Positions 7,515 to 16,423 of a stretch of DNA of 64,000 nt are shown here, piece after piece. The position numbers were made by a program, and so were the translations under genes. The DNA lies in assembly GCF_042661025.1 (NCBI RefSeq), contig NZ_JBHSWH010000001.1, positions 3,720,001 through 3,784,000 on the forward strand, written 5' to 3'. The DNA is from Flexivirga alba (GTDB lineage: Bacteria; Actinomycetota; Actinomycetes; Actinomycetales; Dermatophilaceae). Numbering within the stretch: the stretch's first letter is position 1; each line of letters starts with the position of its first letter. The notes below the pieces were generated by a model. That model saw nothing but the letters and a program-made list of their open reading frames with translations, was not told the origin of the DNA and made no database searches.

Positions 7515-9707
7515 CTATTGATCGATCGCGCTTGTGAACCGCGTCAGCGAGTTCAGGTAGCGCTGCACGTCCGGCTCGGCACTCGTCTCCACCAATTGCG
7601 TTGCTGCCGCTCGCAATGCCTCGGCATCGCGACCGAGGTCGTGCAGCGTCAACGCACGGAAGAGCACGACGGCGCTGTTGTCCGGGTAGTCCGCAGCCAG
7701 TCGGTCGAGTATGGCGAGGGACTCCTCCAACTTGCCGAGGTGCCGCAACGTCGAAGCTTGCTGGAGCTGCGCCCGGTGTCGGTACGGCTCATCGAGACGC
7801 AGCGCCGACGCCTTGGCGTACCACTCCAACGCCTCCGCCTCACGACCCGCGGAATCATGTGCGCCCGCCAACTCGTAGAGGACCCGGCCATCCTTCGGAA
7901 ACCGTTGCTGCAGCGCAAAAGCCGCCTCGATGCGGGCAGCGTCGTCCTCGAGCGACCACAGCGCCGCGATCTCTGCCTCGGCTTCGTGCTCGCCACGAGC
8001 GACCACAGCCTTCCGTCGTATGACGGAAGCGTTGTCCGAAGTCGCGCCGTGCCCCATCAGCCACTTGTGCAGTTGCGCCCAGTGCGAATGCGTCATCAGG
8101 GCCAGCACGTCACCGTCGTGCGCCGCCGTCAACAGGCCGGTCAGCCCGCTGAATTCGTCCGGCCATGACGCGGTCGGCAGCACGCCGACGTGCGAAAGCC
8201 CTTCTCGTAGAAGCCTTTCCAGCTCCTCCATGGACCGCCCACGCAGGTAGTGCTCCTTGTGCTGGATCTGCACCCGGTCGGCGCCCAGGCCGGCCATCTC
8301 CCCCAGCCGCACCAGGATCTCGTCCGTGCGGTCTCCGCCGGTGCCGAGCCCGAGCTGCAGCTGCGATCCGGGCCGGACCAGTCCACGCCCAACACGAAGC
8401 AGTGCCTCCAGCCCGGCCTCGTTGTGTGCCATGTCGAGCACTACCGTGGCCGTCCCGCCCTGCGGCAACAAGGCCGAATAGATGTTCATCCGCCCCGGAT
8501 TCAGCCGGTGGTCAGGCGTGAAGGTACGCAGTCCCTCGACCACGGCCTCCCGCGGCAAGCCGGCACCCAGCCCGGCCGCCGCTCCCGCCAACGCATTCGC
8601 GATGTTGTGCTCCGACAGGCCGGACAGCGTCATTGGCACGTCCACCAGACTGACCAGCCGGTCCGGTGACGCCCCCGGGTGCAACACCGCGATGTCGCCG
8701 TCCAGGACGGTGATCCCCCGACCGTGCGCATCGAGCGCCTCACGCAGCGATGGCGACTCGGGATCGAGGCTGAAGCACCACGGCCGCCCGCTCGCGACCG
8801 AGCGCATGGTCCACACCCGAGGATCGTCGCCGTTGAGGACGACCCAACCCTTGGGCTTGGTGACCTTGGTGATGATCGCCTTGACCTCGGCGAGTTGGTC
8901 GAGAGTGTCAATCCCGTCCATTCCCAAGTGATCTGCGCTCACGTTGGTCACGACGCTCACGTCGTTGTATGCCGTGCCCAGGCCTCTCCACAGCATGCCG
9001 CCACGCGCGGTCTCCAGAACACCGAACTGCACACCCGGTGCCTCGAGCACAGCCCGCGCGCCGCCCGGGCCGGAGTAATCACCCTTCTCGACAACCTCGC
9101 CCTGCACCAACACGCCATCGGTCGAACTCCAACCCGTGCGCCGGCCCGCCGTCATACCGAGGTGGGCGATCAGCCGCGTCGTTGTCGTCTTGCCGTTCGT
9201 GCCGGTCACCGCAACCACGGGGACCTTCGGTCGCAGCGCACGCACGCGTTCACCGGGCGGCTGAGCACGCACGTGCGCACCGGCGCGCGCAAAGGCATCC
9301 GCGACCGGCTCGGGGCCGAGCAGGTCGCTCAGCAACGTGCCGATGACGTCAGCGACCGCCTGGGCACGCCCCGCGTTGTTCAGCGCGATGACGACGATTA
9401 CTTCGTCCAGGACTTCTCCGGGACGTACCCGCACTCCGACGCGCACCACACCGGCCTCGCGCATCAGCAGCCGCACTGCTCGCTCGACGACGCGCAGCAC
9501 GACCCCGCGACGCGCTTCGCTGCCCGGCCGACCGGTGTCGCGCGCCCGCACCGCCATCTCGCCGACGAGCGACTTAAGTTGTGCTGACTCGGCGTTGAGG
9601 TATGCCGGAAGGCGCAGCGTGATCTTGGCCGCCGGCCGGGTGAAGTAGAGGTTCGGGCCGCGCAGAATCCGCGCCCCGACGACCGTGGCGTCCTCCAACG
9701 AAGTCAT
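7515..9707 (-). CDS. CphA-like Mur ligase lacking ATP-grasp, fused to a TPR domain
   Basis: 730-residue protein. Residues 1-160 begin with an RGPNL motif like the CphA N-terminus. A Mur-ligase domain follows, with P-loop GTNGKTTTT at 169-177, TARGGMLWRGLGTAYND, SADHLGMDGIDTLDQL and DMAHNEAG, each matching the equivalent block of the cphA product in this window. No ATP-grasp domain is present, so it cannot do the Asp-adding step as CphA does. The last ~150 residues are TPR-like (FPKDGRVLYELAGAHDSAG, AEALEWYAKA, LQQASTLRHLGKLEESL), resembling the TPR_5 family. Inferred role: ATP-dependent amide ligation on cyanophycin or a similar polymer, with the TPR as partner- or granule-binding part. The substrate is unknown. 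The ATG at 9707 overlaps a GTCATAC heptamer. Confidence 0.85.
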   Translation of the reverse strand: MTSLEDATVVGARILRGPNLYFTRPAAKITLRLPAYLNAESAQLKSLVGEMAVRARDTGRPGSEARRGVVLRVVERAVRLLMREAGVVRVGVRVRPGEVLDEVIVVIALNNAGRAQAVADVIGTLLSDLLGPEPVADAFARAGAHVRAQPPGERVRALRPKVPVVAVTGTNGKTTTTRLIAHLGMTAGRRTGWSSTDGVLVQGEVVEKGDYSGPGGARAVLEAPGVQFGVLETARGGMLWRGLGTAYNDVSVVTNVSADHLGMDGIDTLDQLAEVKAIITKVTKPKGWVVLNGDDPRVWTMRSVASGRPWCFSLDPESPSLREALDAHGRGITVLDGDIAVLHPGASPDRLVSLVDVPMTLSGLSEHNIANALAGAAAGLGAGLPREAVVEGLRTFTPDHRLNPGRMNIYSALLPQGGTATVVLDMAHNEAGLEALLRVGRGLVRPGSQLQLGLGTGGDRTDEILVRLGEMAGLGADRVQIQHKEHYLRGRSMEELERLLREGLSHVGVLPTASWPDEFSGLTGLLTAAHDGDVLALMTHSHWAQLHKWLMGHGATSDNASVIRRKAVVARGEHEAEAEIAALWSLEDDAARIEAAFALQQRFPKDGRVLYELAGAHDSAGREAEALEWYAKASALRLDEPYRHRAQLQQASTLRHLGKLEESLAILDRLAADYPDNSAVVLFRALTLHDLGRDAEALRAAATQLVETSAEPDVQRYLNSLTRFTSAIDQ

Positions 9708-9724
9708 ACCGAAATATTAGTGAG

Positions 9725-10492
9725 CTACTGACCCATCGCGTGCACGCCGCCGTCGACGTGCACGATCTCGCCGGTGGTCGCCGGGAACCAGTCGGACAGC
9801 AGCGCGACGCAGGCCTGCGCGGCGGGTGTCGGATCGGTGATGTCCCAGCCCAACGGCGCGCGCTCGCCCCACACCTGCTCGAACTGCTCGAACCCGGGGA
9901 TCGATTTTGCGGCCGTCGTCCGGATCGGTCCGGCGGACACCAGATTCGAACGGACCTGCTTGGGTCCGAGATCACGCGCGAGGTAGCGATTGGTCGACTC
10001 GAAGGCAGCTTTCGCGACACCCATCCAGTCGTAGACCGGCCAGGCGAACTTCGCGTCGAAGGTCAGCCCGACCAGCGACGAACCCGCGGTCATCAACGGA
10101 AGCGCAGCAACCGCAAGGGATTTCAGCGAGTATGCCGAAGCCTGCAACGCTACTGAGGCGTCCTCCCAGGTGCCCCCCATGAAGTCGAACGCTCCGGGCG
10201 GCGCGAAACCGATCGAGTGCAGCACCCCGTCCAGTGAGTCGAAGCCGGCTGCCTTGAGCCGGTCGGCGAGACTGTCGAGGTCATCGTTGTTCGTGACGTC
10301 CAGCTCGAGCAGCTCCGGTTGTTTCGGCAGCCTCTTACTGATCGTCTGGGTGATGCGCATGACCCGCCCGAACGACGTGATCACGACCTCGGCGCCCTGC
10401 TCCTGGGCGATCCTCGCCACGTGGAACGCGATGGAGGACTCCATCGTGATCCCGGTGATCAACAGTCGCTTGCCTTCGACGATGCCTGCCAC
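9725..10492 (-). CDS. fabI: Enoyl-ACP reductase (NADH), FabI/InhA type
   Basis: Last reductive step of type II fatty-acid elongation, reducing trans-2-enoyl-ACP in the cytoplasm. 255 residues, family size. Seen: N-terminal KRLLITGITMESSIAFHVA, the FabI/InhA form of the dinucleotide-binding glycine region; DVTNNDDLDSL; SIGFAPP; the catalytic pair in YDWMGVAKAA (Tyr and Lys); AGPIRTTAAKSIPGF as substrate loop; and C-terminal DGGVHAMG. It follows fabG on the same strand with a 49-bp gap, like the mabA-inhA operon of mycobacteria. Sequence details (YDWMGVAKAA, SFGRVMRITQ) favour the InhA-like actinobacterial branch. Confidence 0.95.
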   Translation of the reverse strand: MAGIVEGKRLLITGITMESSIAFHVARIAQEQGAEVVITSFGRVMRITQTISKRLPKQPELLELDVTNNDDLDSLADRLKAAGFDSLDGVLHSIGFAPPGAFDFMGGTWEDASVALQASAYSLKSLAVAALPLMTAGSSLVGLTFDAKFAWPVYDWMGVAKAAFESTNRYLARDLGPKQVRSNLVSAGPIRTTAAKSIPGFEQFEQVWGERAPLGWDITDPTPAAQACVALLSDWFPATTGEIVHVDGGVHAMGQ

Positions 10493-10541
10493 GTCGACTC
10501 CCTTGTTTCGGTATTGGATATCTGTCTCAGGTGTATGGCGC

Positions 10542-11251
10542 TCAGTGCCCCATGCCCAGGCCGCCGTCGACCGGGATCACGGCGCCGTTGATGTAGCCCG
10601 CGACGTCGCTGGCCAGGAACCGCACCACCTGCGCCACCTCGTCGGGCTCCGCCATCCGAGCGGCCGGGATCGAGTCGACATACGCCTTGCGTTGTGCCTC
10701 GGGCAGCGCACGCGTCATATCGGTGTCGATGAAGCCCGGTGCAACGACGTTCGCGGTGATCGCCTTCTTGCCGAGCTCGCGGGCGATGGAGCGCGCCATA
10801 CCGACCAGACCGGCTTTGGACGCGGCGTAGTTGACCTGGCCCGGACCGCCGAGCAGTCCGACAACACTGGAAACAAAGATGATCCGGCCGCCCTTGCGAC
10901 GAATCATCCCCTTCGTCGCACGGCGTGCGCAGCGGAACGCCCCGGCCAGGTTCGTGTCCACCACGCTGTCGAAGTCGTCGTCCGTCATACGCATCAACAA
11001 GGTGTCGTGGGTTATCCCGGCGTTGGCGACGACGACCTCCACCGGTCCGCCGAAGTGCTCCTCGGCGGCGGTGAAGGCTGCATCCACCGAAGCCGTGTCC
11101 GTGACGTCGCAGGCAACGGTGGTCGCGCCGTCAGGCCCGTCGGTGCCACTGCGAGAGGTCACGACCACGTCGTCACCCGCCGCCACGAATGCCTCCGCGA
11201 TCGCCCGGCCGATACCTCGGTTTCCCCGGTGATCAACACGTGCTGCGGCAT
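10542..11251 (-). CDS. fabG: 3-oxoacyl-ACP reductase FabG (frame interrupted near the start)
   Basis: Short-chain dehydrogenase reducing 3-oxoacyl-ACP with NADPH, first reductive step of FAS-II, paired with fabI downstream. Seen: NRGIGRAIAEAF (cofactor glycine motif), VVANAGITHD, FVSSVV, catalytic YAASKAG, APGFIDTDMT and C-terminal VDGGLGMGH. The conserved N-terminus MPQHVLITG starts at the ATG at 11251, but the frame breaks at a run of four bases (11224-11227). One extra G on the coding strand would read TGGNRGIG and give an intact 236-residue protein. A different in-frame start further upstream gives a non-family N-terminus. I consider the break a likely sequence error in an essential gene, otherwise a very recent mutation. 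Confidence 0.88.
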
Positions 11252-11368
11252 TTGACGCTCTCCTAGCTCGGTCCTGAAGTGGCCCGGACGGACCCGGATG
11301 CACAGGCTATTGGACTACCAGGCGGTAGCGCGCACGGCGTGTCACGGCGACACGCCTAGACTGGAGTT

Positions 11369-11665
11369 GTGCCCGTCCGGAATGAACATCCCTCAGTGCA
11401 GTCGGCAACCGATCTGCCGCTGCCGGGCAAGCACGACCTCGACACCCGGATGCGCAACTACGCCATCGCGATGGGCATCCGCACGCTCGCGTTCGTGCTC
11501 GCCTACGTCCTCGAGGGTCCAGCACGCTGGGTGTGTGTCGGGCTAGCGGTGCTGCTGCCCGAGATCGCCGTCATCGGCGCCAACGCCGCCAACCAGAAGC
11601 GCCAGCGGGTGCGCGGACGTGGTGTGGTCACCGACCAGCGCCGCCAGCTGCACAACCACACGTGA
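11369..11665 (+). CDS. DUF3099 family small membrane protein
   Basis: 98-residue protein of an uncharacterised actinobacterial family. Seen: N-terminal PVRNEHPSVQSATDLP, a basic DTRMRNYAIAMGIRT segment, then two hydrophobic stretches (about residues 37-48 and 53-70; TLAFVLAYVLEGP and WVCVGLAVLLPEIAVIGAN) and a basic C-terminus. It is probably an inner-membrane protein with two helices. GTG start at 11369, diverging from fabG. Its stop overlaps the next gene's GTG by 4 bp (GTGA), so the two are likely co-translated. Function unknown. Confidence 0.8.
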   Translation: MPVRNEHPSVQSATDLPLPGKHDLDTRMRNYAIAMGIRTLAFVLAYVLEGPARWVCVGLAVLLPEIAVIGANAANQKRQRVRGRGVVTDQRRQLHNHT

Positions 11666-11892
11666 GGCTTCCCGGAGCGGAGCCCGACCAGCCCACTCAG
11701 TGCAGTGCGAAGGGTTGTCGCCGCGACGCGTCATACGCGTTGGTATGGCGCAACCCGAAGATCCACGACGAGGACCGGCACAAGACCTGGCTGGCCTGCG
11801 ACGAGCACCGCACGACCCTGTCGGAGTTCCTGAGCTTCCGCGGCTTTCCGTTGGAGATCAAGCCGATCGACGAGCTACCGCCGAGCGAGTAG
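11662..11892 (+). CDS. Small conserved CxxxxC protein of unknown function
   Basis: 76-residue protein. Seen: CSAKGCRRDASYALVWRN, then DRHKTWLACDEHRTTLSEFL and RGFPLEIKPI. The paired cysteines (CxxxxC) and the later CxxH suggest a small zinc-binding module; this is inference. Similar actinobacterial proteins are sometimes labelled acetone carboxylase, which I regard as a misannotation because nothing here resembles that enzyme. The GTG start at 11662 overlaps the DUF3099 stop. It ends 10 bp from the convergent moaA stop. Confidence 0.72.
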   Translation: MRLPGAEPDQPTQCSAKGCRRDASYALVWRNPKIHDEDRHKTWLACDEHRTTLSEFLSFRGFPLEIKPIDELPPSE

Positions 11893-11902
11893 TCGAGCGT
11901 GT

Positions 11903-12919
11903 TCATCCGCCGATCGACGACATGGGCCGGTCGGGTTGTTGGAAATTGGGTTCGCCGATGCCGTGGCCCCGTCGCTTCGCCAGCATCGTTCCTCGTATGA
12001 CGTCAGCCAGCTCGTCGTCGCTCGCACCCGACCGCAACGGACCGCGCAGGTCACCCTCGTCCCGAGCGAACAGGCAGTTGCGGACCTGACCGTCGGCGGT
12101 GAGCCGCACGCGGTCACAGGCGGCGCAGAACGGCGCCGTGACGCTCGCGATCAGGCCGACCGTGGCAGGGCCACCGTCGACCAGGAACAGCTCCGCAGGG
12201 GCGCTGCCGCGTGTGCCGTCCGGCATCTCGGTGAGCGTGAAGCGCTCCCCCAACCGCTCGCGCAACTCACGCCCGGTCAGCATCGTCTGGCGTTCCCAGG
12301 TGTGTCCGGCATCCAGCGGCATCTGCTCGATGAAGCGCAGCTCCAGGCCGCGGTCGAGGCACCACTGCAACAGGTCGGCAGGGTTGTCCTTGCCCTCCGG
12401 GTCGTGCATCGCCACCGCATTGATCTTGACCGGCTTCAGTCCGGCGTCCTGAGCGGCCTTGATGCCGCGCTCGACGTCGGCGAAGCGATCCCGCCGGGTC
12501 AGCACCTGGAAACGGCCCGGGTCGACGGTGTCCAGCGAGACGTTGATCCGCTCGAGGCCCGCCTCGGCGAGCGGCTGTGCCAGGCGATCCAGGCCAATCC
12601 CGTTGGTGGTCATCGCAATTCGCGGAGCGTGCTCGAGCGACGCAAATCTACGGACCACTCCGGGCAGCCCGCGCCGCAACAGCGGCTCGCCGCCGGTGAG
12701 TCGGATCGAACGCACTCCGAGCTGGGTGAAGATGTCGACGATGCGCACGAGTTCGTCGTCCGTGAGCATCTCCGGTCGCGGCAACCAGTCCAGGCCTTCG
12801 GCGGGCATGCAGTAGGTGCAGCGCAGGTTGCATCGATCGGTCAGTGACACACGCAAATCGGTGGCCACACGACCGAAAGTGTCCGGCAGGCCTGCGCCGG
12901 TCTTGTCGAGGCTGGTCAT
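11903..12919 (-). CDS. moaA: GTP 3',8-cyclase MoaA
   Basis: Radical-SAM enzyme converting GTP to 3',8-cyclo-7,8-dihydro-GTP, the first step of molybdenum cofactor synthesis. 338 residues. Seen: N-terminal radical-SAM cluster motif CNLRCTYC near residue 30, the SAM-binding LTGGEPLLRRG, the GTP-binding C-terminal cluster FCAACDRVRLTADG...NCLF (C-x2-C-x13-C), and the C-terminal double glycine (SSIGG) needed for activity. No other mo-genes are adjacent. It is divergent from the SURF1 gene, with a 33-bp shared upstream gap. Confidence 0.96.
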   Translation of the reverse strand: MTSLDKTGAGLPDTFGRVATDLRVSLTDRCNLRCTYCMPAEGLDWLPRPEMLTDDELVRIVDIFTQLGVRSIRLTGGEPLLRRGLPGVVRRFASLEHAPRIAMTTNGIGLDRLAQPLAEAGLERINVSLDTVDPGRFQVLTRRDRFADVERGIKAAQDAGLKPVKINAVAMHDPEGKDNPADLLQWCLDRGLELRFIEQMPLDAGHTWERQTMLTGRELRERLGERFTLTEMPDGTRGSAPAELFLVDGGPATVGLIASVTAPFCAACDRVRLTADGQVRNCLFARDEGDLRGPLRSGASDDELADVIRGTMLAKRRGHGIGEPNFQQPDRPMSSIGG

Positions 12920-12952
12920 AGGACTCCAGAGTAGGCCAGTTACGGTCTGGGG

Positions 12953-13753
12953 GTGCTCCGCAGGCTACTTACCCGACGCTGGTTGACCTGGTTGTTGGTT
13001 GCCCTCATCTGGGCCGCGGCGTCCGTCTTCCTCGGTCGGTGGCAGTGGCACCGCTACGAAGCGAAGTCGTTGTCCCAGCACCAGCTCACGGACAACTACA
13101 ACGCCAAACCCGTTGCGGTCACGTCGATCCTGCCCGACAAGGACACGAAATTATCGGCTGATGACACCTGGCGACAGGTCAAACTCGTCGGGCACTACCA
13201 GGCAGCGAATCTCCTGCTGGTGCGTAACCGGCCGAACGACGGTGTCTTCGGTTACGAGCTCGTCATACCGTTCCAGCAGGCGGACGGACCGACGGTGCTG
13301 GTCGACCGAGGCTGGTTGGACAACGGCCGCACTGCCGCGGCGCCGACAGCGGTCCCCCCGACGCCGAGCGGCACCGTGACGGTCGTCGGGTGGCTCAAGC
13401 CGGGCGAACCCGCGACCGACAACAAGCGGGTTCCGGGCCAGGTGTCGTCGATCAATCTGAACACGATCGCGACGCGGACCAACCAGTCCCTGTTGACCGG
13501 CGGCTATGTGTTGATGCGTTCGGAGATGCCGGCCGCTGCGGCGACCACGCACGGTCTCGCCCCACTGCCGAAGCCGACGCCAGGAACGTATGCCGGGATC
13601 AACCTGAGTTACGCGTTGCAGTGGTGGGCTGCCGCTATCGGCGGCATTCTGCTGATGCTCTACCAGTGCCGCAAGGAAGAGCTGGAAGCCGTGCGCGGTC
13701 CGAAACCCAAGAAACCCAAGAAGGTCCGCATCTGGGACGAAGAGGACGAGTAA
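12953..13753 (+). CDS. SURF1 family cytochrome oxidase biogenesis protein
   Basis: Membrane protein assisting assembly of haem-copper cytochrome c oxidase. 266 residues with the classic topology: one N-terminal helix (WLTWLLVALIWAAASVFLG), a periplasmic-side domain with FLGRWQWHRYEAK and VLVDRGWLDNG, and one C-terminal helix (SYALQWWAAAIGGILLMLY), then a basic/acidic tail rich in PKKPKK. GTG start at 12953 after a G-rich RBS. ctaA and ctaB, also oxidase-assembly genes, are about 21-25 kb away. It converges on the crotonase gene with a gap of only 4 bp. Confidence 0.9.
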   Translation: MLRRLLTRRWLTWLLVALIWAAASVFLGRWQWHRYEAKSLSQHQLTDNYNAKPVAVTSILPDKDTKLSADDTWRQVKLVGHYQAANLLLVRNRPNDGVFGYELVIPFQQADGPTVLVDRGWLDNGRTAAAPTAVPPTPSGTVTVVGWLKPGEPATDNKRVPGQVSSINLNTIATRTNQSLLTGGYVLMRSEMPAAAATTHGLAPLPKPTPGTYAGINLSYALQWWAAAIGGILLMLYQCRKEELEAVRGPKPKKPKKVRIWDEEDE

Positions 13754-13757
13754 ATCT

Positions 13758-14516
13758 TCAGGCCTTCCTTCGACGTTCCAAGAAGGCCCCCATCGCGGCC
13801 TTCGCCTCGGCCGATCCGAAGAGCGCGGCCGACCGCTCGGCCAGCTCCACACCGTGCGCGTCGATGTTCGCCAGTAGCGGAGCCGCGACCAGCGCCTTGC
13901 TCTCGCGCAGGCCCTGTGGACTCGCCTGGACCAGTTGGTCCAGCACGGCAGCGACCGCCTGGTCCAACTCGTCGGCCGGCACCGCCTCGGTGATCAGGCC
14001 CATCTCGGCAGCCGCTCCGGCGTCGAAGGTTTCGGCCGTCAGGAAGGTCCGAGCGGCGGCCCGGCTCGTCATCCGCGGCAGCGTCGTCAGTGAGATGAGC
14101 GCCGGCGCGAGGCCGAGCCTGGCCTCGGTGAACGCGAACGTCACGGTGTCGGCGGCGATCACGATGTCGGCAGCGCCGACCAGGCCGAGACCACCCGCTC
14201 GCACCGGTCCGTGCAGTCGTATGACGACAGGCTTCGCCGAGGCCACGATCTGTCGCTGCAGGGCGACCAGGGCGTGTGCACCCTGCTCCATGCCGCCGTC
14301 CTTCGCCTCGGACAGGTCTGCACCGGAGCAGAAAACCGTCCCGGCTGCAGTCAGCAGCACCGCCCGGACTGCTTCGTCCTGGTCCGCGTCCTGCAGCGCC
14401 TCCGACAGCTCTGCCACGAGTTGCCTGCTGAGCGCGTTGCGGTTGCGCTGGCTGTCCAGCGTGATGGTCGCGATCCCGCCGTCGGACTGCAGGTGGACCA
14501 GCTGCGATGTCGTCAT
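13758..14516 (-). CDS. Enoyl-CoA hydratase/isomerase (crotonase) family protein
   Basis: 252-residue crotonase-fold protein acting on an acyl-CoA. Start taken at ATG 14516 (MTTSQLVHLQSDGG), which matches the usual N-terminus; the longer open frame adds an Arg/Pro-rich extension. Seen: NRNALSRQLV, oxyanion-hole segments FCSGADLSEAKDGG and PVRAGGLGLVGAADIVIAAD, then FAFTEARLGLAPALI. Aligned by eye to rat enoyl-CoA hydratase, the position of the first catalytic Glu (GGGCELA) is Gly here, while the second (in FTEARLG) is kept. It may therefore be an isomerase or a specialised hydratase. The exporter gene upstream on the same strand ends 10 bp away. Confidence 0.85.
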   Translation of the reverse strand: MTTSQLVHLQSDGGIATITLDSQRNRNALSRQLVAELSEALQDADQDEAVRAVLLTAAGTVFCSGADLSEAKDGGMEQGAHALVALQRQIVASAKPVVIRLHGPVRAGGLGLVGAADIVIAADTVTFAFTEARLGLAPALISLTTLPRMTSRAAARTFLTAETFDAGAAAEMGLITEAVPADELDQAVAAVLDQLVQASPQGLRESKALVAAPLLANIDAHGVELAERSAALFGSAEAKAAMGAFLERRRKA

Positions 14517-14526
14517 ACGCCTGAGG

Positions 14527-16407
14527 TTAGTCGGCGGCGGGCGCCGGCGATTTCGCTGCGCCATCACGGAACTGGGTGTGGTACAGGTCGGCATACGTGC
14601 CGCCGGCCGCGAGCAGTTCCTCGTGCGATCCCTGCTGCACGATCCGGCCCTCGTCCAGCACCAGAATGAGATCGGCGTCCCTGATGGTGGACAGCCGGTG
14701 CGCGATGACCAGGGAGGTGCGACCGGCCAGCGCCGAGTCCAACGCTCGCGAGACGGCGGCCTCGGACTCGGAGTCCAGGTGCGCGGTCGCCTCGTCCAAC
14801 ACCACCACGGACGGTGCCTTCAGCAACAGCCGGGCGATCGCCAGTCGTTGCTTCTCTCCGCCGGACAGGCGATGCCCGCGGTCACCCACCATCGTGTCGA
14901 GGCCGTAGGGCAGCCGGCTGACCAGACCCCAGACCTGCGCCTCGCGCAGCACGCGCTCCAGGTCGGCGTCGGACGCGCCCGGTTTGGCGTAGAGCAGATT
15001 CGCCCGGATGGTGTCGTGGAACATGTGCGCTTCCTGCGTCACGACACCGACCCGGTCGCGCAGCGCATCGGCCTTGACCTTCCGCAGGTCCTGTCCGCCG
15101 ATCCGCACAACACCGTTGGTCGGGTCGTAGAGACGCGACACCAAGCCGATCGTCGTCGTCTTGCCGGCACCCGACGGGCCGACGAGGGCGATCATCTGAC
15201 CAGGCTCCGCGCGGAACGAAATCCCTTGCAGCACAGTGGAACCGTCACCTTTGTCGCGGGTGAGCACCGTCTGCAAGGACTCGATCGACACCTGGTCGGC
15301 GGTGGGATAGCTGAAGACGACGTCGTCGAACTCCACGCCGACCGGACCACTCGGCAAGTCGACCGGGTGCGGGTCCTCGGCGACAAGTGGTTTCAGGTCC
15401 AGGATCTCGAAGACCCGCTCGAAGGAGATCAACGCCGTCATCACGTCGACGCGCACGCTCGACAGCTGGGTCAGCGGTGCGTAGAGCCGCCCGAGCAGCG
15501 CCGCGAGCGCGAGCAACGTGCCGATGGTCAGCGTGCCGTTCACGGCCATCACTCCCCCGATCCCGTAGACGAGTGCCGTGGCCAGCGTGGCCAGCAGGGT
15601 CAGGCCGACCAGGAAGATCGCCCGCTGCACGGCGATGCTGATGCCGAAGTCGCGTACCTTGGCCGCCCGCTGGCCATACTCCTTGTCCTCCTGCTCAGGA
15701 CGACCGAAGAGCTTGACCAGCAGGGCACCGGCGACGTTGAACCGTTCGGTCATCCGCGCACCGAGGTCGGCGTTCTCCATCATCTGCCCGCGGGTGAGAC
15801 CGGCCAGGCGGCGTCCGAGGATCCGGGTCGGGATGAGGAAGAAGGGCACGAGCAGCAGTGCGGCCAGGGTGATCTGCCAGGACAGCGTGGCCATCGCGAT
15901 CACGATCACGATCACACTCACCAGGTTGGACACCACGTTGGACATCACCGACGTGAACGCTTGTTGCGCACCGATGACGTCGGAGTTCAGCCGGGTCACG
16001 AGCGCACCGGTCTGCGCCCTGGTGAAGAACGCGATCGGCTGGCGCAACACGTGACCGAACACCTCGCGCCGCAGGTCGTAGATCAGGCCCTCGCCCAACG
16101 TTGCCGACAACCAGCGTTCGACGATGCTCAATCCCGAGTCGACGACCGCCACAATGCCTGCCGCCACCGCCAGCCAGACGACCAATGAAGTGTTCTTGTC
16201 ACCGACGCCCTTGTCGACGATCTCCTTGAGAATCAACGGAGTTGCGATGACGAGCAGTGCGTCGAACACAACCAGCACCAGGAAGACGCCGATCGGCCGA
16301 CGGTAGGGGCGTGCGTAACCGAGCACCCGCCGAGCAGTGCCCGGTTTCAGCTTCGACGCGTCAGTGGACTCGCGGGTCAGCGAGTGCATCACCTGCCAGT
16401 TGCTCAT
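14527..16407 (-). CDS. ABC exporter half-transporter (fused membrane and ATPase domains)
   Basis: 626-residue type IV (ABCB-like) exporter, one half of a homodimer or heterodimer in the cytoplasmic membrane. Seen: about six transmembrane helices in residues 40-320 (GVFLVLVVFDALLVIATPLI, VVSNLVSVIVIVIAMATLSW and others), then the ATPase with Walker A GPSGAGKTT, Q-loop VTQEAHMFHDTI, signature LSGGEKQRLAIARLLL, Walker B VVVLDEATAHLDS and H-loop IAHRLSTI. The substrate is unknown; multidrug or lipid export are family possibilities. Probably co-transcribed with the crotonase gene (10-bp gap). Confidence 0.93.
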   Translation of the reverse strand: MSNWQVMHSLTRESTDASKLKPGTARRVLGYARPYRRPIGVFLVLVVFDALLVIATPLILKEIVDKGVGDKNTSLVVWLAVAAGIVAVVDSGLSIVERWLSATLGEGLIYDLRREVFGHVLRQPIAFFTRAQTGALVTRLNSDVIGAQQAFTSVMSNVVSNLVSVIVIVIAMATLSWQITLAALLLVPFFLIPTRILGRRLAGLTRGQMMENADLGARMTERFNVAGALLVKLFGRPEQEDKEYGQRAAKVRDFGISIAVQRAIFLVGLTLLATLATALVYGIGGVMAVNGTLTIGTLLALAALLGRLYAPLTQLSSVRVDVMTALISFERVFEILDLKPLVAEDPHPVDLPSGPVGVEFDDVVFSYPTADQVSIESLQTVLTRDKGDGSTVLQGISFRAEPGQMIALVGPSGAGKTTTIGLVSRLYDPTNGVVRIGGQDLRKVKADALRDRVGVVTQEAHMFHDTIRANLLYAKPGASDADLERVLREAQVWGLVSRLPYGLDTMVGDRGHRLSGGEKQRLAIARLLLKAPSVVVLDEATAHLDSESEAAVSRALDSALAGRTSLVIAHRLSTIRDADLILVLDEGRIVQQGSHEELLAAGGTYADLYHTQFRDGAAKSPAPAAD

Positions 16408-16423
16408 CGTCCTCCTCCGGAGA

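Noticed and set aside
6263..7537. Proline-rich plus-strand frame over the DUF222/HNH gene
   Set aside because: It is a shadow of the HNH gene: low complexity, no RBS, no domain.
10542..11251. fabG called as a pseudogene
   Set aside because: Everything outside the single missing base is intact, and eight other core genes show the same type of break, so error is more likely than decay.
13390..16188. 932-codon open frame antisense to the crotonase and ABC exporter genes
   Set aside because: Long antisense frames are expected at this G+C. The translation is Arg/Ala/His-rich without family motifs, while the opposite strand encodes clear proteins.
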